Shown: positions 1 through 9,420 of the stretch, piece by piece
How positions within the stretch are numbered: the first letter of the stretch is position 1
Layout of the letters: each line of letters starts with the position of its first letter
Origin: Pelagihabitans sp963710535
Lineage (GTDB): Bacteria; Bacteroidota; Bacteroidia; Flavobacteriales; Flavobacteriaceae
Assembly (NCBI GenBank): GCA_963710535.1
Contig: CAVQAW010000003.1
Coordinates: forward strand, 806,001 to 870,000
Reading direction: 5' to 3'
Length of the DNA: 64,000 nt
Position numbers and translations under genes: made by a program
Notes under the pieces: generated by a model
The model's input: only the letters and a program-made list of their open reading frames with translations
Databases searched by the model: none
What the model was told of the DNA's origin: nothing

Positions 1-2338
1 GCAATAATTTCTGTAGGGATGTGAACAATTTGTCCTGTATTTCATTATCAACCTCAATACCCTCCACGTCTACTTTGTAAGGCGTGGTTACTTTGATCTG
101 ATTGGCTTCCCCGTAAGTTTTCACTCCGGTTCCACTGCCGAATACCGTGTTCAGTTCAGAAGCGATCTCTGAAGGGTTGACCTCTTTTTCAAATCGGATC
201 TGATAGGTCCTCCCCCCGACAAAATCAACCCCTTGCTGCAGTCCTTGCCCGAAGAAAAGGGAATACAGGCCAATCAATACCAAGGTGGTCGAAAACACAT
301 AGGCAATTTTCCGCTTGCTCAAGAAATCGATATTGATATTTTTAAAGAGGTTCTTGGTCAAGGAAGTCGTGAAATCGAGCCTTCTTGTTTTTCCGCTCAA
401 GTACCAATCAACCAATAACCTGGTGATGAATATGGCGGTGAACAAGGAAGTAAGAATACCGATCAACAGCGTGGTCGCAAAACCTTTGATCGGACCTGAA
501 CCGAAAACAAACAGGATGATGGCCGTAAGACCGGTGGTGATGTTGGCATCCAAGATCGAGGAGAGTGCATTGCTGAAACCGTCTGCCACGGCCTGCGATT
601 TTCCTTTGCCCTTGGCGAGTTCTTCTTTGATCCGTTCGAAGATAAGCACGTTCGCATCGACCGACATACCAATGGTCAAAACGATACCCGCTATCCCTGG
701 AAGGGTGAGCACAGCTCCAAGACTGGTGAGTACCCCAAATATCAATAAAATGTTGAGCAACAGGGCGATATCGGCAAAAATACCTGCCTTACCATAATAG
801 AAAACCATCCATAAAAGCACGATTGCCATGGCGATCAGAAACGAGGCGAAACCACTATCAATCGCCTCTTGGCCCAGGGAAGGACCAACGATTTCCGATT
901 GGATGATTTCTGCGGAAGCCGGCAATTTACCTGCCCTCAACACATTTGAAATATCCTTGGTCTCGTTGATGGTAAAGTTACCGGTGATTTCTGAACGGCC
1001 ACCGGAAATCGGACCTGAGGATACCCCAGGTGCGGTGTATACTTTGTTGTCCAATACAATGGCGATACCGGTTTGGTTATTGTAGGCATCCCCCGTTAAT
1101 TTTTCCCACTCCTTCGCGCCTTTGGTGTTCATGGTCATCGATACGGCCGGCTTGCCCCCAAGGTCGAAATCGTCCCTTGCGTCACTGACCACATCGCCAC
1201 TGATCCTAGGCTCGCCTTCCCGGTTCGATTTTAAGGCATAGAGCTCCACGATTTCAGAACCCTCTGCAGGTCGTTCCCAAACAAATTTCACGAACTGTAG
1301 GTCTGCTGGCAACAACCTCCGAATTTCCTTCATTCTGAGGTAACGGCCCACTTCGGCCGAATCCTTGATTGCAGTGATGCCCACCGCATAACTGGGGGCG
1401 CCGAGCTGAAACTTGTCAAAAAGCGGGTTTACTTGTTTGCTGAGATCCAAGGAGTCTTGGGAAACATCGGAGAGCAAAGAATCGATTTCCGATTCTTGTT
1501 TGACCGGTACCGACGCACTATCGATCGTTACCAGGGATTTCAATGCTTCGTTGGCCTGAAAGAAGAAACCTTGCAGTTCTTGGTTATCGGGCCTATAGGT
1601 TTCCCAGAATTCCAATTGGGCAGTACTCGACAACAAACTTTGGGCCCGGGTAATGTCCCTGGCGCCCGGAAGTTCCACTAAAATTCTCCCCGAAGTGCCT
1701 TCCCTTTGGATATTGGGCTGGGTAACCCCGAAACCGTCGATCCTTTCACGGAGCACTTCGAAGGCCGAAACGATCGACTCATCAATTTTCCTGCGAATGA
1801 CCTGTTTTACCTCATCATCGGTCATATTCGAATTCACTTCACCTTCGAGACTTCGGGTATAGAAAATGTCGGGGGTGGCCAATTTGGTATCGCCCTTGAT
1901 CTTATCGAAGGCTTCAAAAAACAGATCTACATAGTTTTCGGCACTGCTCTTGGAAGCTATGTCTGCATCGGCCAGCGCCTTGTTGAATACCGGATTTTTG
2001 GTATTGTTCGCAAGGCCCTTGAGAATGTCCTTTACCGAAATTTGAAGGGTTACGTTGATTCCCCCCTTTAGATCCAGACCCTTGTTCAACTCCTTTTTCT
2101 TAGCATCGTTATAGCTGGTGTATCCCAAAATTGAATTGTCGCCTATGGAATCGAGATATTTGGCTTCCAGCGATTCCCTTTTGGAAACATAGCCTTCCTC
2201 AGTATCGGAAATTTCGGATTGGGCATAGGTCTTTGCCTCATTTTCAACCTTGCTGGTGACAAAAGTATAGGATAGTTGATAGATACTCACTAGCCCGAAC
2301 AAGAGGGCAAAAAGCTTTATAAGTCCTTTATTCTGCAT
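1..2338 (-). CDS. secDF: protein translocase subunit SecDF (3' end outside window)
   Basis: The reverse strand from the ATG at 2338 stays open to the window edge, about 779 codons. The protein begins with a short cytoplasmic segment and one membrane helix. It then shows the SecD signature GLDLKGG, the long periplasmic P1 region, and a helix bundle with GIAGIVLTIGMSVDANVLIFERIK typical of SecD TM4-5, given here only as a description of residues around 1-based nucleotide 660. After this it runs directly into a SecF half (FSTTLVLIGL, then GVDFVGG), so SecD and SecF are fused as usual in Bacteroidota. SecDF uses the proton gradient to pull exported proteins through SecYEG. The gene follows mdh but is separated from it by a hairpin terminator and has its own promoter. 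The SecF C-terminus is missing because the window starts there. Confidence 0.96.
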   Translation of the reverse strand, partial: MQNKGLIKLFALLFGLVSIYQLSYTFVTSKVENEAKTYAQSEISDTEEGYVSKRESLEAKYLDSIGDNSILGYTSYNDAKKKELNKGLDLKGGINVTLQISVKDILKGLANNTKNPVFNKALADADIASKSSAENYVDLFFEAFDKIKGDTKLATPDIFYTRSLEGEVNSNMTDDEVKQVIRRKIDESIVSAFEVLRERIDGFGVTQPNIQREGTSGRILVELPGARDITRAQSLLSSTAQLEFWETYRPDNQELQGFFFQANEALKSLVTIDSASVPVKQESEIDSLLSDVSQDSLDLSKQVNPLFDKFQLGAPSYAVGITAIKDSAEVGRYLRMKEIRRLLPADLQFVKFVWERPAEGSEIVELYALKSNREGEPRISGDVVSDARDDFDLGGKPAVSMTMNTKGAKEWEKLTGDAYNNQTGIAIVLDNKVYTAPGVSSGPISGGRSEITGNFTINETKDISNVLRAGKLPASAEIIQSEIVGPSLGQEAIDSGFASFLIAMAIVLLWMVFYYGKAGIFADIALLLNILLIFGVLTSLGAVLTLPGIAGIVLTIGMSVDANVLIFERIKEELAKGKGKSQAVADGFSNALSSILDANITTGLTAIILFVFGSGPIKGFATTLLIGILTSLFTAIFITRLLVDWYLSGKTRRLDFTTSLTKNLFKNINIDFLSKRKIAYVFSTTLVLIGLYSLFFGQGLQQGVDFVGGRTYQIRFEKEVNPSEIASELNTVFGSGTGVKTYGEANQIKVTTPYKVDVEGIEVDNEIQDKLFTSLQKLL

Positions 2339-2378
2339 GGGTTACATATATTAATTCGATGCTTTTTCTAACAGCGTG

Positions 2379-2410
2379 CAAATATATGATATTCCCTTAG
2401 GATTTGACAA
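2379..2410 (-). promoter_or_regulatory. secDF promoter (Bacteroidota -33/-7 type)
   Basis: On the reverse strand there is a perfect -7 box TATATTTG (2379-2386). A TTG at 2408-2410, 21 bases further upstream, fits the -33 element. It lies about 40 bases before the secDF ATG. The -7 box continues into GCACGCTG, the same sequence seen at the typA promoter. Confidence 0.6.
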
Positions 2411-2436
2411 TATATTTACCAGTTAATGTAAAATCG

Positions 2437-2467
2437 AAAGGGCATCCTACCATGGTAGGATGCCCTT
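2437..2467. terminator. hairpin terminator between mdh and secDF
   Basis: An almost perfect palindrome with stem AAAGGGCATCCTAC pairs across CATG with GTAGGATGCCCTTT. It stands 25 bases downstream of the mdh stop. A T-rich stretch follows on the reverse strand, so it most likely ends mdh transcription before the secDF promoter. Confidence 0.75.
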
Positions 2468-2491
2468 TGCCCTATTTGGGTCGAAGCCGAT

Positions 2492-3418
2492 TTATACAGC
2501 CAACAAGGCGTTGGTCTTCCTCACCCCTTCCGCACTTTCCTTCATCTTGGTCTTTTCCGCATCACTTAATGGAACGTTCACAATTTTCTCGATGCCATTT
2601 CGCCCAAGAACCACGGGAACCCCTATACAGATATCTTTCAAACCGTATTCTCCTTCGAGCAAAACGGAACAGGGAAACAATTTTTTCTGATCGCAAGCAA
2701 TGGCTTGCACCAAGGCTGATACAGCCGCTCCAGGGGCATACCAGGCACTGGTCCCCAAAAGCGAGGTAAGGGTTGCCCCGCCTACTTTGGTTTCTTCGGC
2801 CACCTGATTCAAACGGTCTTTTGACAAGAACTCGGAAACCCTGATGCTGTTTCGGGTCGCGTGCGAGGTCAAGGGCACCATGCCCGTATCGCTATGGCCT
2901 CCGATGACCATGCCATCAACATCGGAAATAGGTGCTTCGAGCGCCTCGGCCAATCTGTACTTGAAACGGGCGCTATCGAGGGCCCCACCCATGCCTATGA
3001 TCCTGTGCTTTGGCAGCTTGGTCGACTTGTGTACCAAATAAGCCATAGTATCCATCGGGTTACTCACCACGATCACGATCACATCGGGGGAATGTTTGAT
3101 CAAACTGGAAGCCACCATTTTGACAATGCCCGCATTGATACCGATCAATTCTTCCCGGGTCATCCCAGGTTTTCGCGGTATTCCTGAGGTAATCACCGCG
3201 ATATCGCTTCCGGCCGTTTTGGAATAGTCGTTGGTTATCCCCGTGATTTTGGTGTCGAAACCATTTAGGGAAGCGCATTGCATCAAGTCCATAGCCTTGC
3301 CTTCGGCATAACCTTCCTTAATATCCAACAGTACCACTTCCGATGCGAAATTCTTAATGGCGATATACTCGGCACAACTGGCACCAACGGCTCCCGCCCC
3401 TACTACGGTAATTTTCAT
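2492..3418 (-). CDS. mdh: malate dehydrogenase
   Basis: This 308-residue NAD-dependent malate dehydrogenase of the LDH-like type interconverts malate and oxaloacetate in the TCA cycle in the cytoplasm. The N-terminus shows the Rossmann loop GAGAVGASCAEY. It is followed by LLDIKEG, whose Asp favours NAD over NADP. SNPMDTMAY, GMGGALDSARFKYRL (substrate Arg and catalytic Asp) and GGHSDTGMVPL (catalytic His) are in the expected order. Length and motif spacing are normal. It is transcribed alone, ends at a strong hairpin, and has about 260 bases of non-coding DNA upstream. A near-consensus -7 box (TAATTTTA, 3465-3472) lies before the ATG. Confidence 0.96.
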   Translation of the reverse strand: MKITVVGAGAVGASCAEYIAIKNFASEVVLLDIKEGYAEGKAMDLMQCASLNGFDTKITGITNDYSKTAGSDIAVITSGIPRKPGMTREELIGINAGIVKMVASSLIKHSPDVIVIVVSNPMDTMAYLVHKSTKLPKHRIIGMGGALDSARFKYRLAEALEAPISDVDGMVIGGHSDTGMVPLTSHATRNSIRVSEFLSKDRLNQVAEETKVGGATLTSLLGTSAWYAPGAAVSALVQAIACDQKKLFPCSVLLEGEYGLKDICIGVPVVLGRNGIEKIVNVPLSDAEKTKMKESAEGVRKTNALLAV

Positions 3419-3680
3419 AAGTATGATTTTTATTTAATGTTAGTTGTTCTATAACAATGGAGGCTAAAATTAAACATTCTTTGTTAAAAAGCGCTGGATT
3501 GCCGCTACATTAATGAAGAACCGGGCCGACTTTTTTGCCAAGGCCAAAACCCCGGGCTGTTAAAAAACAATGCCGTTCAACGAAGAAAAGGGAATTAAGT
3601 TACCGTTCATCGAATTCTAACAATAGAGCCAATTCCCAATCGTTAGTTAAAAAAGTCCCCTAATCTAATTACCCTACATC

Positions 3681-4058
3681 ATGAAAAAGCTCATGTCGTT
3701 GATGGCCATCATTGCAATTGTAACGGCCAGTCATTGTTCCCGAGTACCCGACAACAACGATCCGATCATCGGGATCTGGGAAAACGTGGAATTGAAATCG
3801 ATCGGGCAGACCGAAAAACAGACCGTCGCGCAGGAATGGATTTTCAATGATGCCTATCTGGGCCGCTACCATCAGCGACAAAACAATGAATTGACCATCA
3901 AGACCGATTTTAAATGGACAGAGGAGAATGGTGTTTATACGATATCCTATCCCGGTACCGATCTTCCTAGTCAACTGGTCTCCATGCAACAGACCCCGGA
4001 AGGGGACATGCTAAAGGACAACGAGGGACAAGTCATCGCGATCCGCAACGCGGACTAA
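3681..4058 (+). CDS. small lipocalin-like lipoprotein, function unknown
   Basis: This 125-residue protein starts with a positively charged hydrophobic signal and a Cys at residue 19 (ASHC) that could be a lipobox. The mature part opens with DPIIGIWEN, a start often seen in lipocalin-like domains of Bacteroidota. It continues as alternating strands (QEWIFNDAYLGRY, DFKWTEENGVYTISY). I do not recognise a named family. It stands alone between mdh and a leftward gene and ends at a strong terminator that serves both sides. The call as an exported lipoprotein is an inference from the N-terminus. Confidence 0.75.
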   Translation: MKKLMSLMAIIAIVTASHCSRVPDNNDPIIGIWENVELKSIGQTEKQTVAQEWIFNDAYLGRYHQRQNNELTIKTDFKWTEENGVYTISYPGTDLPSQLVSMQQTPEGDMLKDNEGQVIAIRNAD

Positions 4059-4075
4059 GAAAATCAACCCAAAAT

Positions 4076-4112
4076 AAAAGGCCGCAATCTGAATCGATTG
4101 CGGCCTTTTTTT
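4076..4112. terminator. bidirectional hairpin terminator
   Basis: The stem AAAAGGCCGCAATC pairs with GATTGCGGCCTTTT around a six-base loop, followed by a T-run. On the other strand the A-run becomes the U-run. It sits between two convergent genes (lipoprotein 3681-4058 and DUF6588-type protein 4130-5146) and can serve both. Confidence 0.85.
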
Positions 4113-4129
4113 ATTTTCTTTTTGGCGTT

Positions 4130-5146
4130 TTACCTAAAGCCAAAGTTGATTCCCACAGAGAGGTTGTTGAATTCGGCAAGCGTGTAGTCTGCATGCAGCC
4201 TAAAAAATCCGAGTTTTAATTTGGCCCCTAGGTTCGCCCGCACCCCACTGGCGTCTTTGACGACCGAGAAAGGATCGGTGTAGGTTTGTCTAAAGGGTCC
4301 CGATTGCACGGTATAGGTCCCCAGGATATCGGTGGTAGATTTGCCGGTCATGTAGCTGATTCCCCCATAAAAATTGATGATCGGTAACTTGGTGGAAGCC
4401 ACGGCTTGAAACACCCAGGTGTCCATGACCGCATCGATACGTTGATTATCCCCAGCAATGATATTGGTACTGGTGAAGTCGTAGGTGCCATCGAGATGGG
4501 TATAGCCGATCACCCCGGAAATCGCGACCGGGAAAACCTTTTCCGCCGGTAAATATTGGGTGAATTCGTGTTGGATACCGATACCGTATAGCCCGATGCT
4601 GGCATCTTCCGCATTGACTTTGGGAACGAACCTGGCCTTGATCTCGGTACCTTTGACCAAGCCCACACTGGCTTGTAGATAAGCGGATGGAATAAAGTTA
4701 ATGTTTTCCGAGGCGAGCCCGCTGGGCAGTTCAAACTCTTCCCGAGCGGGCACCCCAGGGGCCACTTCCCCTTCAACGAACACCCTTATCCCTTCCAATT
4801 CCCCAAGTGCACTGGAGACCGTTTTTGATGTACTGCCATCGACAAATTGAAGGTTTTCGTAATCTGCGGTATTCAGGATGAAGGTCTTTTTGTCTTCCTT
4901 GTTCCCGAACGGGCCATAGTTTCCGATGATCGATATTTCAAAACCCCCAAGCGGTTTGGCCTGTCCGGAATTATACCAGCCGTTCGAGATGCTGTTCAAT
5001 GCACCCTCCGATAGCGGCGCGAGATAAGCGTTTGTATAGCGTTCCGCGTCATCAAGACCGGCGGCCAAAAGTTCATTGATATTCGACTGGGCCCATCCAT
5101 GAAAACCGGAAGCGACAATAAGTAGGAAAAATAGTCTTTTCATCAT
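4130..5146 (-). CDS. DUF6588-type secreted protein, probable outer-membrane barrel
   Basis: This 338-residue protein has a signal peptide (MKRLFFLLIVASGFHGWAQ; a second ATG sits one codon earlier). The mature start NINELLAAGLDDAERYTNAY and NGWYNSGQAKPLGGFEIS match, from memory, the Bacteroidota family DUF6588. The rest is rich in short amphipathic strands with aromatic residues. It ends in LSVGINFGFR, close to the C-terminal aromatic signature of outer-membrane barrels. Function is unknown. It is transcribed leftward and ends at the shared terminator 4076-4112. A gyrB terminator just upstream isolates it, so it should have its own promoter. Confidence 0.8.
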   Translation of the reverse strand: MMKRLFFLLIVASGFHGWAQSNINELLAAGLDDAERYTNAYLAPLSEGALNSISNGWYNSGQAKPLGGFEISIIGNYGPFGNKEDKKTFILNTADYENLQFVDGSTSKTVSSALGELEGIRVFVEGEVAPGVPAREEFELPSGLASENINFIPSAYLQASVGLVKGTEIKARFVPKVNAEDASIGLYGIGIQHEFTQYLPAEKVFPVAISGVIGYTHLDGTYDFTSTNIIAGDNQRIDAVMDTWVFQAVASTKLPIINFYGGISYMTGKSTTDILGTYTVQSGPFRQTYTDPFSVVKDASGVRANLGAKLKLGFFRLHADYTLAEFNNLSVGINFGFR

Positions 5147-5167
5147 GTAAGTTTTCCCAAAACTAAA

Positions 5168-5192
5168 AAACCTGCATTGGGGGTGCAGGTTT
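5168..5192 (-). terminator. hairpin terminator after gyrB
   Basis: The stem AAACCTGCA/TGCAGGTTT encloses a seven-base loop and has a U-run on the reverse strand. It lies 20 bases downstream of the gyrB stop. Confidence 0.75.
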
Positions 5193-5212
5193 TTGTTGTG
5201 AAATGCCGTTTT

Positions 5213-7174
5213 TTATGCATCAATGTTCGCATAGATGGCATTTTTCTCGATAAATTCCCTTCTTGGGGGTACCTCATCACCCATGAGCATCGAGAATACC
5301 CTGTCAGCTTCCGTCGCATTGTCGATGGTAATCTGGCGCAGCGTCCTGAATCCAGGGTTCATCGTCGTATCCCATAACTGTTCGGCGTTCATTTCCCCAA
5401 GACCTTTATATCGTTGAATGCTCACACCACCGCTGTAACTATCGGCAATGGCATCGCGTTCCTTATCATCCCAAGCGTATTGCTTTTTACTTCCCTTTTT
5501 TACCAAATAAAGCGGCGGGGTGGCAATATACACGTGCCCGGCTTCGATCAGTTCTCGCATATACCGGAAAAAGAAGGTGAGGATCAAGGTTTCGATATGG
5601 CTACCGTCTACATCCGCATCACACATGATGACCACCTTGTGGTATCTCAATTTATCCAGGTTCAGCGCCTTGCTGTCATCTTCGGTACCAATAGTGACCC
5701 CGAGCGCGGTATACATGTTCTTGATCTCCTCATTTTCAAAGACTTTGTGCTGCATCGCCTTCTCTACGTTCAAGATTTTACCCCTCAAAGGCAAAATGGC
5801 CTGAAAATTACGGTCACGTCCCATTTTGGCTGTTCCCCCGGCCGAATCGCCCTCAACCAAGAACAATTCGCAAATGGCTGGGTCTTGTTCCGAACAATCG
5901 GAAAGTTTTCCCGGTAGACCACCGATACTCATGACGCTCTTGCGCTGCACCATCTCCCTCGCCTTGGTGGCCGCATGACGCGCCTGGGCTGCCAAAATCA
6001 CTTTTTGAACAATAATTTTGGCATCATCGGGGTGTTCTTCCAAATAATCGGTGAGCATTTCGGAAACCGCTTGGGAAACCGCTGCGGAAACCTCCCTGTT
6101 GCCCAGTTTCGTCTTGGTCTGTCCTTCGAATTGGGGTTCGGCCACCTTTACAGAAATAATGGCCGTCAGCCCTTCCCTAAAATCGTCTCCCTGCACCTCA
6201 AACTTCAATTTGTCGAGCATCCCTGACGAATCTGCATATTTCTTGAGCGTAGTGGTAAGGCCCCTCCTGAATCCTGACAAATGGGTACCGCCTTCATGGG
6301 TATTGATATTGTTGACATAGGAATGCAGGTTCTCGTTATAGGAGGTATTGTAGACCATGGCCACCTCTACAGGAATCCCGTTCTTTTCCCCTTCAATGGC
6401 GATGATGTTTTTGGTCAGCTGTTCCCTGTTCCCGTCCAAAAACCTGACGAACTCTTTCAATCCCTCATCGGAATAAAAAGTTTCAGTGAGAAATCCCGAT
6501 TCACTGTCCTTATCTTTTTCACGCTTGTCGGTGAGCGTAATGGTGACCCCTTTGTTCAGAAAGGAAAGTTCACGCATCCTGTTTGACAGGGTTTCATAGC
6601 TGAATTCTATAGTTTGGGTAAAGATGGTTTCATCGGGATGGAAGGTGACCTCGGTACCCCTATCTTTCGATTCCCCAATACTTTTTACCGGATAGAGCGC
6701 CTTTCCCCTTTGGTATTCCTGTTCCCAGATCTTCCCATCTCGATATACCGTTGCCCTTAAATGATCGGACAGGGCGTTGACCACCGATACCCCAACCCCG
6801 TGGAGACCACCGGAAACTTTATAGGAATCTTTATCAAATTTGCCACCGGCCCCGATTTTGGTCATGACCACTTCCAGAGCGGAAACGCCTTCCTTTTTAT
6901 GGAGATCGACCGGGATGCCCCTACCGTTATCCTTGGTGGTTATGGAATTGTCTTCGTTGATGGTCACATGAATGGTGTCGCAATGGCCGCCCATGGCCTC
7001 ATCTATGGAGTTGTCGACCACCTCGTAAACCAAGTGGTGTAGCCCCCTGATGCCAATGTCACCGATGTACATCGATGGGCGCATGCGCACATGCTCCATC
7101 CCCTCCAAGGCCTGAATACTGTCGGCCGAATATTTGTTCTTGTTTGGCTCGTCCTTTTTTGCTTCTTCGCTCAT
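5213..7174 (-). CDS. gyrB: DNA gyrase subunit B
   Basis: This 653-residue type IIA topoisomerase subunit supplies ATPase and TOPRIM functions for negative supercoiling with GyrA. The GHKL ATPase begins with QALEGMEHVRMRPSMYIGD. It has the N-box EVVDNSIDEAMGG, the DNGRGIP motif and GGLHGVGVSVVNALS. The TOPRIM domain shows LVEGDSAGG and MCDADVDGSHI, and the tail QRYKGLGEMNAEQLWDTTMNP is typical of GyrB rather than ParE. Length is normal for Bacteroidota, which lack the proteobacterial insert. A perfect -7 box lies 39 bases upstream and a hairpin terminator follows, so it looks monocistronic. Confidence 0.97.
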   Translation of the reverse strand: MSEEAKKDEPNKNKYSADSIQALEGMEHVRMRPSMYIGDIGIRGLHHLVYEVVDNSIDEAMGGHCDTIHVTINEDNSITTKDNGRGIPVDLHKKEGVSALEVVMTKIGAGGKFDKDSYKVSGGLHGVGVSVVNALSDHLRATVYRDGKIWEQEYQRGKALYPVKSIGESKDRGTEVTFHPDETIFTQTIEFSYETLSNRMRELSFLNKGVTITLTDKREKDKDSESGFLTETFYSDEGLKEFVRFLDGNREQLTKNIIAIEGEKNGIPVEVAMVYNTSYNENLHSYVNNINTHEGGTHLSGFRRGLTTTLKKYADSSGMLDKLKFEVQGDDFREGLTAIISVKVAEPQFEGQTKTKLGNREVSAAVSQAVSEMLTDYLEEHPDDAKIIVQKVILAAQARHAATKAREMVQRKSVMSIGGLPGKLSDCSEQDPAICELFLVEGDSAGGTAKMGRDRNFQAILPLRGKILNVEKAMQHKVFENEEIKNMYTALGVTIGTEDDSKALNLDKLRYHKVVIMCDADVDGSHIETLILTFFFRYMRELIEAGHVYIATPPLYLVKKGSKKQYAWDDKERDAIADSYSGGVSIQRYKGLGEMNAEQLWDTTMNPGFRTLRQITIDNATEADRVFSMLMGDEVPPRREFIEKNAIYANIDA

Positions 7175-7212
7175 AATTTAAGGTTGTTTTCACTTCTAAA
7201 ATTCCAATCCTG

Positions 7213-7220
7213 CAAATATA
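7213..7220 (-). promoter_or_regulatory. gyrB promoter -7 box
   Basis: A perfect TATATTTG (TAnnTTTG consensus) sits on the reverse strand 39 bases before the gyrB ATG. No clear -33 TTG lies at the usual spacing, so only the -7 element is called. Confidence 0.5.
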
Positions 7221-7391
7221 CGGAATAGCCTATGATATATGGGATTATACGACTTTTTTAAGTCTTAAGTTATCAACATTTATTGTGGAAAAATTCCTTG
7301 GGCCAAAGGGTCCAAATTCAAATCTTTTATTCGGTTTTCCGAAGTCCGCCGCACGCTGCTCCATAATCATTTTTTTTGCCGCCGAACCCAT
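7221..7391. other. non-coding part of the 332-base gyrB-asnB gap
   Basis: The gap 7175-7506 holds the gyrB leader and -7 box on its left and the asnB terminator on its right. The AT-rich part between shows no open frame, repeat or RNA gene that I can support. It probably holds upstream gyrB control sequence only. Confidence 0.5.
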
Positions 7392-7423
7392 AAAAAAACC
7401 CCATCTCTCGATAGGGTTTTTTT
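7392..7423 (-). terminator. hairpin terminator after asnB
   Basis: A-run plus CCC pairs with GGG plus T-run (AAAAAAACCC / GGGTTTTTTT) around a 12-base loop, 84 bases downstream of the asnB stop. The stem is mostly A-T with only three G-C pairs. Confidence 0.55.
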
Positions 7424-7506
7424 CAAACTTTTATTGTCCATAAAAGTGATATTAAATCAGGCGGGGCGGTCGTCGTCAATCACAACTAAACGGTTTGCGC
7501 CAAAGG

Positions 7507-9177
7507 TTACTTCACATAGGCATCGGTATGCACATTGGCAACAGCCCTGCCTGAAGGGTCGTTCATGTTTTTAAAAGCCGCATCCCACTCCAGGGCAATT
7601 TTGGTGCTGCAGGCGACCGAAGGCTCCTGCGGTACGCACAATGCCGCCGCATCCGATGGAAAATGGGATTCAAATATCGATCGGTAATAGAACTCTTCCT
7701 TCGATGTCGGGGTCTGCAAGGGAAAGCGGTATTTCGCATTGGCGAGTTGTTCATCTGTGACCTCCTGGTTCACCATCAATTTCAAGGTGTCGATCCAACT
7801 ATAACCTACCCCGTCCGAAAACTGCTCTTTCTGCCTCCAGGCGACGCTTTGGGGCAACATGTCTTCAAAGGCTTTTCGCACTACCCATTTCTCCATGCGC
7901 TCGCCATTGATCATCTTATCCTGTGGATTGATGCGCATGGCCACGTCCATGAACTCCTTATCCAAAAAAGGAACACGCCCCTCTATGCCCCATGCTGCCA
8001 ATGATTTGTTGGCACGAAGGCAATCGTACATATGCAATTTGCTCAACTTCCGAACTGTTTCTTCGTGGAATTCCCTTGCGTTGGGCGCTTTGTGAAAATA
8101 GAGGTAACCGCCGAACAGTTCATCGGCTCCTTCTCCTGAGAGCACCATTTTGATGCCCATCGACTTGATGACCCTTGCCATAAGATACATGGGCGTGGAA
8201 GCGCGGATGGTGGTAATGTCATAGGTTTCCAAATTATAGACCACATCTTTTATCGCGTCGAGACCTTCCTGTATGGTAAACTTGATCTCGTGGTGCACGG
8301 TGCCGATATGATCGGCCACCTTACGCGCCGCAGCCAGGTCGGGCGAACCTTCCAATCCTACCGAAAAGGAATGCAATTGTGGCCACCAAGCATCCGCGGT
8401 ATCGTCCGTTTCGATTCGCTTTTGCGCATATTTTTTGGCAATGGCCGAAGTAACCGATGAATCTAGCCCACCGGAAAGCAATACCCCATAGGGCACGTCA
8501 GACATCAATTGTCGGTGAACTGCAGCCTCCAGCGCTTCCTTAATGGCCTGTATGCTGGTCTCGTTATCTTTTACCGCATCATACTCCATCCAATCGCGGG
8601 TATACCACTTTTTCAAGACCCCGTCCTTGCTGTGCAAGTAATGACCAGGTGGGAACAATTCTATCTTGGTACAGGTTCCTTCCAGCGCCTTCAGTTCTGA
8701 AGCCACATAAAAGGTACCGTGTTTGTCCCAACCCATATAAAGGGGAATGATGCCCATATGGTCTCTTGCCACGAAATATTCATCCTTGTCGACATCGTAG
8801 ATGGCAAAGCCAAAAATACCGTTCATTTCATCCAAAAAGTCAACGCCTTTTTTCTGATATAGGGCCAATATCACCTCGCAGTCCGATTCGGTCTGAAAAT
8901 GATACTTGCCTTCAAATTGTTTGCGCAACGTCCGGTGGTTATAAATTTCACCGTTGGCGGCCAAAATCAATTTTTTATCTTCGCTGAACAAAGGCTGCTT
9001 CCCAGAGGCTGGATCCACGATCGCCAGCCGTTCATGGGCCAAAATGGCCTTCTCATCGGCATAAATCCCGCTCCAATCCGGACCCCGATGTCTCACTTTT
9101 TTTGACATCTCCAACAACTGTGGCCTTAAGGTTTCCGTACTTTCCTTTACATCAAAGGCACATACTATTCCGCACAT
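7507..9177 (-). CDS. asnB: asparagine synthase B (glutamine-hydrolysing)
   Basis: This 556-residue enzyme makes asparagine from aspartate, ATP and glutamine. The protein starts MCGIVCAFD, so Cys2 becomes the N-terminal nucleophile of the class II glutaminase domain (about 1-190), which also shows RHRGPDWSG and the AANGEIYNH loop. The synthetase domain carries the ATP-pyrophosphatase loop LLSGGLDSSVTSA and the downstream LSGEGADELFGGY. These domains and the length match AsnB of Bacteroidota. The gene is transcribed alone toward gyrB. Its 240-base upstream region is very AT-rich and holds a near-consensus -7 box (CATCTTTG, 9206-9213). Confidence 0.96.
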   Translation of the reverse strand: MCGIVCAFDVKESTETLRPQLLEMSKKVRHRGPDWSGIYADEKAILAHERLAIVDPASGKQPLFSEDKKLILAANGEIYNHRTLRKQFEGKYHFQTESDCEVILALYQKKGVDFLDEMNGIFGFAIYDVDKDEYFVARDHMGIIPLYMGWDKHGTFYVASELKALEGTCTKIELFPPGHYLHSKDGVLKKWYTRDWMEYDAVKDNETSIQAIKEALEAAVHRQLMSDVPYGVLLSGGLDSSVTSAIAKKYAQKRIETDDTADAWWPQLHSFSVGLEGSPDLAAARKVADHIGTVHHEIKFTIQEGLDAIKDVVYNLETYDITTIRASTPMYLMARVIKSMGIKMVLSGEGADELFGGYLYFHKAPNAREFHEETVRKLSKLHMYDCLRANKSLAAWGIEGRVPFLDKEFMDVAMRINPQDKMINGERMEKWVVRKAFEDMLPQSVAWRQKEQFSDGVGYSWIDTLKLMVNQEVTDEQLANAKYRFPLQTPTSKEEFYYRSIFESHFPSDAAALCVPQEPSVACSTKIALEWDAAFKNMNDPSGRAVANVHTDAYVK

Positions 9178-9420
9178 AACTATATATTTTATTTCAATTT
9201 GATGGCAAAGATGAATTTATAGTTTCAATTATAAAATATAAAACCTATTATTGATTACAATATATTACTTTTTTTATCTTTATGCTAATATATTGACAAG
9301 GTTTCCTGATGTTTTTGACAAATTGGATATATTTTGTAAGCTGCGCGAATTTTAACGACTTTTTAAAAGAATTTAGAACGGATGTTAGCTAGATTTGAAC
9401 TCAATTAAACTATAACTATT

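Noticed and set aside
315..797. 160-codon rightward open frame opposite secDF
   Set aside because: It is a shadow of secDF; its residues show no domain, and the reverse strand has the SecDF motifs.
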